Below are positions 50,101 through 59,500 of a stretch of DNA of 64,000 bases, piece by piece. The translations under genes were made by a program, and so were the position numbers. Every line of letters starts with the position of its first letter. The first letter of the stretch is position 1. The stretch comes from Clitoria ternatea (Eukaryota; Streptophyta; Magnoliopsida; Fabales; Fabaceae). Where the stretch lies: positions 28,763,001 through 28,827,000 of the forward strand of contig CM075676.1 of NCBI GenBank assembly GCA_037962975.1, written 5' to 3'. Below the pieces are notes generated by a model that was not told the origin of the DNA, did no database searches, and was given only the letters and a program-made list of their open reading frames with translations.

Positions 50101-51143
50101 TCGATTTCATAAGCAAACAGAGTGTTACCAGATTTTTCACTATGACAACTGATACAAACATTGTAAAAATATCTGAATTTGCATTGTAGAGGCATTTCAC
50201 ACTGGACAAGACTTAAATCAAGTTTTTTATATCCTCGCAGTTGCCATCAAGTTCTCAATGCAAGTGATGAAACAAAATGCTTTTCTTAATAATAAACAAT
50301 ATTGAGTAAACTAGTATTTTGATACCAAACTCTCACAAGATCATGCACTTAAGTCCCCAAGTTTTCAAAATACATATTTTAGTGCATGATGGAGGTTTTA
50401 GACAGGGACGTAAGTGTCTATTTTAAAAAGTGGAGGATTTCAGTATGTGACTAATTCCAGTTTACTCAAATAATTTTCATTGAACATATGTTGTATAATC
50501 TAAATAGATATCCATGTATCATCAATTAATTGAATAACTTGGTAGTTTTTTATTTTCACACCCTGCTGCTGTAAAAAAGCAAAAAACAAAAAGGGGTTAT
50601 TAATCAAAAAATAAGCTCAACAAAATACATACTTAACACTGGAAAAGCTTACCAAGAACCAGAAACCCCATCTACAAGGCCATTGATTCTATCACCTGTG
50701 ATGCAACCAACTCTCATAACTTCCTCAGCGACCTCTGAATCAATAGCTTCCAAAGCAGCCAAAGCATTACTTTGAATCTGAATTGGGCCCCTATACTGTC
50801 CTTCCCCTCTTACAGCACTCAGGTCCTTCTCAAACACAGTTACCTCAAACCCTTTTCTCTTTGCAGCCAAAGCAAAAACCAACCCACCAATCCCTCCACC
50901 TGCCACAAGGACCCGAAGCTTCTTCTTCTGAAGGGTTCCACTCACACTTTGTGCTGGTGGGGCATCTGCCACTGCAGCTTTCACATACACCACTCTCTTC
51001 CTTTGCTTCATCGTTCTGCTTATATGTCTAACAAAAGGTGAAGTTTCCAGTGGAAGCTCTTTATTCATGGGAACTGAAAAGTGGGTTCTTGAGAAAATTG
51101 TTGTTGATGGGTTAAGAGAGTTGTAACACAAGGTAGAAGCCAT
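44107..51143 (-). CDS. ZEP: Zeaxanthin epoxidase, chloroplastic (16 exons)
   Basis: FAD- and NADPH-dependent monooxygenase that epoxidises zeaxanthin to antheraxanthin and violaxanthin in plastids, serving the xanthophyll cycle and supplying abscisic acid precursors. Sixteen coding exons (minus strand): 51143-50653, 49864-49702, 49580-49506, 49280-49180, 49052-48937, 47915-47704, 47419-47328, 47155-47041, 46349-46246, 46014-45969, 45837-45773, 45665-45579, 45164-45107, 45004-44916, 44824-44743, 44190-44107. All introns are GT-AG and the phases add up to 659 codons plus TGA, within the family's usual length. Domains: a transit-peptide-like N-terminus rich in Ser/Thr (about 1-60); FAD-binding GxGxxG at 82-87; the D-G motif at 238-239; the second FAD motif 'GDSVHAMQPNMGQGG' at 367-381; and a C-terminal FHA domain (about 553-625) with S577/H580 and 'SEHGTW' near 597-602. 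The start is the first ATG, in a conserved N-terminus. One boundary (exon 12 end) is certain only to a base. Confidence 0.95.
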
Positions 51144-52820
51144 GGTTGCAGCGTGTTGTGTGTGTGTGGCTCAATTATTCAAAAATCTCAAATAGTAGTT
51201 TGCGGGGATTAAATGAAAGTTATAGATACTATTAGAGGTTGATGTTTTGACAATGCATAGAATGAATCTATGGAGGAATAAACGAAGGAAATTGAATTGG
51301 TGGTTTGCAGTTACAGACCACAAAAATTAGCACCAAAGACTCAAAGAGTGATGATGTCAAATTAATGAACATAAACGATGTGAATGTTGCTGCTAATTAA
51401 AACCGGTGAACAAGATAACCATAAAGGATTGAATAATGATTGAATTGGGAATACTACCTCTGTTTTTTTACTGGTGATTTAAGGTTAAGGTTATGTACAA
51501 TATTAAAGAAGTGATGGAGGATTCTAATTTTATAATTATTTATTATTTGATTTGTTATAGGACTAATTCTTTTTAATTAATTTGATTGTTCTTAATTATT
51601 TATTAATTTATTTTTTTATAGGACTAATTCTTGAAATTTATAAACGACTTAAAAAAATGAACATCCTTAAAATTTAAAAATGAATAATAAAAATATAGAA
51701 GTAAAAAAATGATCTATAATATTATTATTTAATTAGTTGATGATTCCAACTTATTTTAAAAACAAATTATATGAGTAAAGGGTGAGGGTGAAGTGAGTGG
51801 CTTGTAAATTGTAATGGTGGGGTGAGCGTGAGAGAGGAGCTTAATTGTGGTTATAGATGATAGGTGGTTTGTATGTTGTAAGATTGGCCACGTATGAATA
51901 ATTTGATCTCAGGTGCATTTCACGCATCAAAATATCAAATTCTATTGGCTTGTGCTATGGATAAGGACGTTTATCCATTCGTTTACCTCTCGGCTATAGG
52001 AGCAAAATTACGTGTTGTTCCTGCTTCCATTGTATTTTTTAAAATATCAATTAACGATTTTTTAATATATCCTTATTTAAAATTTGTCTTCAATTAAATT
52101 TGGTATATTATAATTAAGAATTGCGTATATTAATTTGATACATTAATATGTGCAGGTAAAAGTGCATAATTTTTTAAAAGTGATATTAATAAAAAATACA
52201 TATCGAATTTAGCCAACAACTAATAAAATCAACAAATATACAATTTCAAAATGATTATAGAAAATAAAGGGATTGAGTAAAATTCAAGTTTTTTTTAAAT
52301 ATGTGCAACCCTACAATTTTAAAATGACCATAAAAAACAAAGGGATGAAGTAAAATTAAAGTTTAAGTTATTTTAACAAGTGTAACTTTATATAAGATAA
52401 ATATTTTTCTTATGTTTCGTCATACTCAATTAAGATTCTATGACAGAATCAACTCACATTAAATGTCCTGTCTTGTCATCCTCTAAAAAGTATAATCACC
52501 AAGAATGGTCATCAATTGCAATAATCCTTAGAACAATGTTTTTCCTTTACATAAATTACCATTTCTAAAACCAGGATGTATACCTTCGTTGTAAATACAA
52601 CTCATTTGCACCATATTTGACAAGTATTACAATAAGAAAGCAAGAAAAATGCACTAACTTTATACTCGTGGGGTCCGGTAAAGTGGTGCTTCAATCACAA
52701 GTTCAATAGTGCAAACAAAAGGCAATGTTCGAGGTAGCATACAAGAGATAAAGGAAGAATCATCAGGACACAGAGACTTACATTAGCGTGCATGAATGAG
52801 GTGATGTCATGGTCACGTTG
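51144..52820. other. ZEP promoter side and intergenic DNA
   Basis: The first few hundred bases beyond 51143 should hold the ZEP leader and promoter on the minus strand; no unambiguous TATA box was found. The remainder is AT-rich with no supported gene. A GC-rich phrase 'gtggcgccccagactcaatt' at about 52826 resembles an LTR start but has no partner. Confidence 0.45.
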
Positions 52821-52969
52821 AGTGTGGCGCCCCAGACTCAATTCCCAGAATTGAACTCAAGATTCAACAAAATTTAGAATTTTATTTTATTTTATTTTTT
52901 ACACGAGTGAAGAGTTTTTTTATAAGACCCAAACAACAAGAGACTTAACAACAATGGCAACAATTAAAA

Positions 52970-53760
52970 TTATGTAGAAAACAGCAACAACAAAACAATA
53001 AAAGCAACGGTCATTTTTATAAAGCAAAGAGCATCGGACTTAGCCATAATTATACAATAAACAATAGATTCAGCTATATTTATACAACAAATAGCAATAG
53101 ACTCAGTCATATTTACACAACAAATAGCAACAGACTTAACCATATTTATATAGCAAACAACAACAAAATTAGTCATATTTATACAACAAGCAAAAACAAA
53201 CTCAACCATATTTATGCATCAAACAACAATAAATTTAGCCCATATTTATACAACAAACAACAACAAATTTAGCCATATTTATATAGCAAACAACAACAGA
53301 TTCAACCATATTTATATAGTAAACAGCAAAAGACTTAAGAATATTTATATAACAAATAGCAATAGACTTAGCCATATTTATACACCAAACAGTAACAAAC
53401 TCAATCATATTTATACAACAAGCAACAACATACTCAACTATATTAGTATAGTAAACAGCAACAGACTTAGGCATATTTATATAGCAAACAACAACAAGCT
53501 TATCATATTTATACAACACTTTGTCGTATTTATACAACAAATAACAACAAATTTAGCCATATTGATACAGTAAACAACAACATATTTAGTCATATTTATA
53601 CAGTAAACAACAACATATTTAGCCATATTTGTACAGCAAACAACAACAAACTCAACAATATTTATAACAAACAATAACAGACTTAGTCATCTTTATACAA
53701 CAAATAGCAATAAACTTAGCCATATTTATACAGCAAATAACAATAAACTTAAATATAGAA
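52970..53760. repeat. 33-bp minisatellite, about 24 degenerate units
   Basis: The unit has the form 'catatttatacaacaaacaa' followed by 'caacaaactnanc'. The period is 33 bases, so it stays in frame. Translation gives 11-residue repeats on the plus strand (H-I-Y-x-x-N-x-N-x-x-x) and a hydrophobic repeat on the minus strand. That is why long open frames occur on both strands (53214-53573 plus; 53235-53540 and 52970-53209 minus). There is no evidence that either is translated. Confidence 0.9.
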
Positions 53761-54640
53761 ATAACAAACTTGTATCATGCAGAATATAGCAACTAGTTAT
53801 GCAGAATTTTTCCATTGAAATGAACTTCTACATGCCTTAAACATATCCAAATGATCTTTGAATGTCGCCAAATTTTATAGGCAGCTACTACGTATCAATT
53901 ATGATCTGCATGGACTCTGGTCATTAGGAGAAGTTATCTGCCGAGATTCTCTAATACTGTTGTGTGCCTCACACAAGGTGTGTTTGCTCGCTTTGACAGT
54001 AATCTAGTATCAGGGATCAAGTCTAGTATATGGACCGGATCAAAATATATTTTATAATTTTTATATTAAATATATATTTATTGAATATATAATATAATAT
54101 GATATAATATTTACTATAATTAATAATATTATACATATATTCATGTATGTGTTATACATAAAAGTATTCTATTAAATATTCTAAAAATGTGCTTTGATTT
54201 AGTTCTAAACCAAGCTTTGTCATACCTCCTTGGCCTAGGTTTAGATCCTGGCAAGAGGAGTATTTCTTTAATGTAAGTGTCAGTTAAGCCTTGCCAAATG
54301 CCATATAAGTTATTTGGTATATGTGGGTGTTATGCCAGGTGCCATTAAGTTGTTTTATTTGTTTTGTTATAAAGAGAAAAACTTTGATACCTTTTGTAAA
54401 TACATGGGACCAAATTAAGACAAAAAAAAGTCTAAAACCAAATTGAGACCTAAAATAAACGTAAAAGACCAAGTATATATTTTAGCCATATTTTCCACAC
54501 ACATACTAGTGATGGGTGTGTCAGACACACTTATGTGCAGAATTTTCCCAGTGACTTTAAAGCAATCAACGTTAATTTGGTTGTTAGGATTCTAGTAGCA
54601 TTGATCGTCAATTTCATAGAGCTATTAGGGAAATTCACCT
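53761..54640. other. Intergenic DNA without supported genes
   Basis: AT-rich with a strongly A/T stretch at 54050-54180. A B-box-like phrase 'ggtttagatcctgg' near 54238 hints at a tRNA-derived scrap but has no partner A box. Confidence 0.35.
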
Positions 54641-55290
54641 CTTATTTCTCCAAAAGCATGACACTATAGAAGATGTCACTAAGTCTCACCACTATATGGC
54701 ACGGAGAGCAAGAATCATTAGAGCAATTCATGGCTTATTTTAATTAATAAATCATCTTCATTAAAGACCTCAATCTGGATATAGCTCTTCACACAATCCT
54801 CTTAGGGTTAGGCATGGAAAATTTGGTGATTCCCCTACGAAAAATGGCCTATAAGCATGGACTAACTATAGCAACACTCAAAATATTATATAAACATAAA
54901 GGAAATTCATGTCTCTCAAAAGATGCTAACTAAACAACATGAGTTAGTGAAGGTTCCAACACGAGTAGGAAATGACCTCTACTCTAACTAGAGAGGTAAA
55001 CACACCAACCTTTCCTATAAATTGCCTAAACAGTGCCTTTATGTGAATACTAGGCGAGATAGATAAAGAAGGTCTACAACATATAACTAGTGAAAGTCAT
55101 GTAAGTTGAAAAGCAAAAGAGAGAAGATTGAGCTAAATTCAATAAGTACTACCGACCTCGGGCATTATACTAACGAATGTTGGGCACTGCAAAACCAAAT
55201 AAAGCACATTGATTCCTGGGGGAAGCCTACAAAAGGGTGAGCATAAGGGGAAACGTGAGAAATCCTAGTTAAGGTGGCTAAAAGAAGACA
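54640..55290 (+). pseudogene. Ty3/gypsy gag remnant (capsid to zinc knuckle)
   Basis: Translation in shifting frames gives 'LWHGEQESLEQFMAYF' near 54696, like the capsid 'L.Q...ESL..F..RF'. A stretch follows that fits 'A...L......LV.PL..K.......L...A..YI..E'. Near 55142-55200 it reads 'KYYRPRALY..MLGTAKPNKAH', matching the Tat-type zinc knuckle 'C..H...GH.T..C..L...I'. Stops and frameshifts are frequent. It is a separate, older element than the one starting at 55558. Confidence 0.55.
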
Positions 55291-55679
55291 AAAAAAAGTG
55301 ATTCATACCATTTCGGGGGGGGGGGGGGTTGCTAAGCCACCCATGTAGGGGTAGCAAAAAAATTCGCACTTGTAGGTATCTATAGATAATGCCTACAATG
55401 AGTACCCATAAACTCTCTAAATGGGACAAGTATGAATATTGTACTACCTGCTCCATAGATACCAACATAAGTATTCATATTTATTTTTATTAAATGAATT
55501 AAAAAATTAAGACATTTTATTATTTTGTAATAAGATAAAAAAATTAATATTGTTCAATGATAATGATCCGGTCCTAACACCGGCCCCCAAGAGCATGGCT
55601 TTAATGCCTTTCCAGATCAGCATTTTGAATAAAGAAAAGTACTCTTCAAATACACTACAAATACTATACGGAGTGCATA

Positions 55680-55812
55680 CCGCCAGGGCAAGTAACACCG
55701 CCAAGGCTCATAACTCCGCCCATGCACGTTACCCCGCCAAGGAATGTAACTCCGTCCAGGCATGTTACTCCGCCAAGGAATGTAACCCCGCCAAAGTTGT
55801 TACTCCGCCAAG
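55680..55812 (+). repeat. CCGCC-containing ~21-bp tandem repeat in LTR U3
   Basis: About six or seven units of the form 'ccgccaaggaatgtaact' lie between the LTR start and the TATA box. Tandem repeats in this position of plant LTRs often act as enhancers. The CCGCC core resembles GCC-box elements bound by ERF factors, though a full GCCGCC is not seen. Confidence 0.7.
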
Positions 55813-56103
55813 CCATAGACTCAATATTGGAGGAATGCCGAATTTCCCCTACTGCGTAGCGAGCCCATACTCACAACCCCGGCATGAGATTGACTCTGTC
55901 TTGAGAGGTTAATAATGGGAATCACGCTGTCACGCATAAAGGGAAATAACAATAAAATATTAAAGCACTAACGCTTTCCAGACAAGTTGTGATACCTACT
56001 ACAATAATGGTGCATGTAAGCGGCGCAGGGACCCACTACCTTTTCAGCATTATGCCTGGAGACAAGGAGCGGGTCCTACCAATAATGCAGCACCAGTAAC
56101 AGG

Positions 56104-56110
56104 TATATAA
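56104..56110 (+). promoter_or_regulatory. LTR TATA box
   Basis: The sequence tatataa, followed by 'acctctctcg', lies about 350 bases before the LTR end and would place the start of the R region near 56135. Confidence 0.55.
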
Positions 56111-56459
56111 ACCTCTCTCGAAAAGGTATAAGGGATATCTTTCCCATTCTCTGAACCTTACACTCTCTTACTTGCATAATTCTCTCTGATTGTCTTTCTA
56201 AGTCTCTAAGTATTCTGAAATACTGACTTGAGCGTCGGAGAACGATTGCAGGTACCACCCCCAATTGGGTCAAGGCAATTCAGATCCCGTCAGGCGGACT
56301 GTGACACCGCCCCGCAGTATATTACACTCCGCCTCAGCATACAAAGACTCTCCGTATTTATATTTATACACACATTGCTTTGTATCAAAACACATTTATA
56401 TGTATATTTTGAGTTATTCTACAAGCATACTTCTACACCCCCTGTAAAGAACAGTTCAT

Positions 56460-56477
56460 TGGCACGCCCAGTGGGAC
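56460..56477 (+). other. Tat-element primer-binding site
   Basis: The sequence tggcacgcccagtgggac follows the LTR end after a single spacer base. The degraded relative at 6349 has tggaatgcccggtgggac in the same place, so the site is conserved between the subfamilies. I could not name the priming tRNA with confidence. Confidence 0.6.
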
Positions 56478-56522
56478 CTGTAAACTAGGTAATCCCACAA
56501 TCTTGATCAATCTTCATCATCA

Positions 56523-59500
56523 ATGGAGAGACAAGGACCAGAGATGCAGAACGAGGATTCTCCTCCACGCAATCCCAGACGTCTTAACTTCGATGATGGT
56601 GCTCAGAAAAAAGCAACGCAAGCTGATTCTCTAGATCCAAGAGATGACATGATTCGAATGTTGAGAGAAGAACTTGCGGAACTTCGTCGTGAAAAAGCAA
56701 ACCCAGCGCATGAGAAAGCTGGTCCCGCAAGACAACCACATCATGAATCACACATGCAGGAGGAATCAAGTACTCCTCACTACTCTCGTATTCCTACATA
56801 CATGGAGGAGCAACGAAGCCTCCCACTGGTGAATGCTCAGCATCAAGAAGGAAGGAGAGCAGGCTCAAACGCGTCCCCCTCAGGATATAAGATGAGCATC
56901 CCATTTTCCAAAAGGCTCATGAATGTACATGTACCCAGACATCTGCAAACTATGCAGCCCATTTCTATAGGGAAATATACTGGGGAAACAGATCCCTCTA
57001 AGCATTTAGATGCTTATATCTACGAGGCCATGTTTCTAGGAGCTGAGGAGGATGTCATGTGCAGAATGTTCCCCAGAACTCTTACAGGCGAAGCTCTTAG
57101 TTGGTTCAAGAGCTTACCTTCAGGTTCCATTGATTCGTGGGAGGAGCTGGCCTCAGCTTTTGGAAGCCACTTCGTGATCTCCAGGGATGCACCCAGAACC
57201 TCTCATACCTTGGCTCAGATCAAACAAGGCGACAAAGAATCTCTGAAGGATTTCCTTAAGAGATTTTACAAGGAGGCGGCCATGGTCCCTGATCTGACTG
57301 AGGCAATCCAGTTGCATATCCTCATAGAAGCTATGCAACCAAAGTCACCTTTTGCTTTGTCTTTGGCAAAGGGACCTCCAACTACGATGGAGGAATTTCG
57401 CAGGAAGGCGTCTAAGTACGTGGGTATTGAGATGCATCTGGAAGCCACTGCATCTCGCAGTAAACCACTCCCTGCAACTCCTTCTCATGACAAAGGGAAA
57501 GAGAAGTCGTTGAAGAATGACAAGTCCCACCAAAGGGACAAAATAGGGGACCAGCCTTTCAAACAGCAAGACAGACGCGTGTTCAATTTTGCTCACTATG
57601 CACCACTGAACACAACCTACGAGCAAATCTTGCGTGAAATAGGATGGACCACCCTCAATGTTTATGGAATTCAACGTCCACCTCCAGTCAGGCGCGGTGG
57701 AAACCCAAAGAAATATTGTGAATTCCATGAGTCAGTTGGCCACACCACAGAAGAATGCAAGCAACTCAAAAATACCATTGAGGTGCTCATTCGTGAAGGT
57801 AAACTGAAACATTACTTGTTCAAAGGCAAATATCATGATGAGCCTGAGAAGTTTGAAAAACGACATCGTGATCGTTCTCCGGATCCCGATAGTACTCGAG
57901 AACCGAAACGTACGGCGATGTCAGAAAAACAAAAAGGCAATGTTCTGGAGTCCGCCCAACGAGAACCGAGCCCTGAACCTAGGTCACGAGGTAAAAGGCA
58001 GGTGGTGGACATGATTGCTGGAGGCTTCGCAGGAGGCGGACCCTCAAACACCGCCCGGAAAAATCATCATCGTATGATCTTATCTGTGCAGGGCAAGAAC
58101 AAAGAATATCGCCCATTCAGGGACGGAGTTCAGACTCTGCCTATAACCTTCACAGATGATGATTTTGGCCCAACCATCCCTGAGGGAGATGATGCGGTAG
58201 TGATCATTGCGGTGATCGCTAATATGGATGTAAAACGCATCCTAGTTGATCAGGGAAGTTCCTGCGACGTTATTTTTTATGACTGTTTTAAACGCATGGG
58301 ACTGTCTGACACAGATTTGCAGCCTTACACACAGGACCTTACAGCTTTCAATGGCGCCAAACAGCCTACTAAAGGCTACTTGGACACAAGGATTACCTTC
58401 GATGGTGAACCTGGAGCAAGGACTGTGAAATCCAGAGTTCTTGTCATTGATGTTAAATCCCCATACAATGGTATCATTGGGCGGCCTACTCTGAATGCCA
58501 TGGAAGCCATCGTTTCAACCCCCCACCTGTTAATCAAGTTCATTGATAAAGATAATCAAGTCTCATCCGTCAGGGGTGACCAGGAGATGGCTCGTTACTG
58601 TTACAATTTAAGCCTTAACATGGTGAAGCTTGAAACCATGTCTAAGAAAAGGAAATTGAACGAAGGAAACAGTGCGGCGACATCCGTCAACTTGGTGGAT
58701 CTTGATCCCAGGGCGGAGTCTTCTATAGACCCACTGAACCCTTTGAAACCAACTCCTGATGGTGGTTCCAAGTCTATTGTTTTGGGCAGCACCCCGGAGC
58801 AAATAACTAACATCAATGACAAGCTGGAGCCTAACATGGAAGCAAGACTGATTGCACTCCTCCATGAGTACAAGGAAATTTTTGCCTGGACAGCCGCAGA
58901 CATGCCTGGTATGGATCCTAACTTCTGTTGCCACCGCCTGGCGGTGTATCCTGAAACTAAGCCAGTGGCACAAAAGAAACGGCGTATGGGTCCTGCTAAG
59001 CAAAATGCTGCTTGCGAACAAACCGAAGAACTCCTTAAGGCGGGGTTCATCAGGGAACTTCGTTATTCTTCTTGGCTGTCCAACGTGGTTATGGTGCAGA
59101 AAGCCAATGGCAAATGGCGCATGTGCATAGACTACGTTGATTTAAATAAATGTTGTCCTAAAGATCCTTATCCTCTCCCCAACATTGACAGACTGGTTGA
59201 TGACTCATCAGGATACAAGTATCTATCCTTCATGGATGCTTACTCCGGATACAACCAAATTCCAATGTGTGAGGATGATCAGGAGAAAACAGCATTTATC
59301 AATGACAGAGGAGTCTTTTGCTACAATGTCATGCCATTTGGGTTGAAGAACGCTGGGGCCACCTACCAGCGCATGATCAACAAGGTCTTTGAGGGCATGC
59401 ATACAAAGCTGGTGGAGGTTTATATTGATGATATCATCGCCAAGACTCCAGAGGGAGGAGACCATGTTGAAGATCTACGCCTCATTTTTCAACGCTTGCA

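Larger units (their letters stand above)
55558..56458 (+). repeat. 5' LTR of the Tat-lineage Ty3/gypsy element
   Basis: The proposed LTR starts TGATAATGATCCGG and ends CAGTTCA, about 900 bp, directly before the primer-binding site. It has a TATA box (tatataa, 56104-56110), and about 130 bases in its U3 half (55680-55812) form a CCGCC-rich tandem repeat. The 3' LTR lies beyond the right edge, so LTR identity and age cannot be judged. A start at 55551 (TGTTCAATG) is an alternative. Confidence 0.65.

Noticed and set aside
53214..53573. 119-codon repeat protein and its minus-strand counterparts
   Set aside because: Produced by a 33-bp minisatellite that keeps frames open on both strands.
57345..59050. 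Antisense open frames opposite gag-pol (for example 57345-57728, 58601-59050)
   Set aside because: They lie fully inside the intact gag-pol frame, show no domain, and are mirror products of its codon use.
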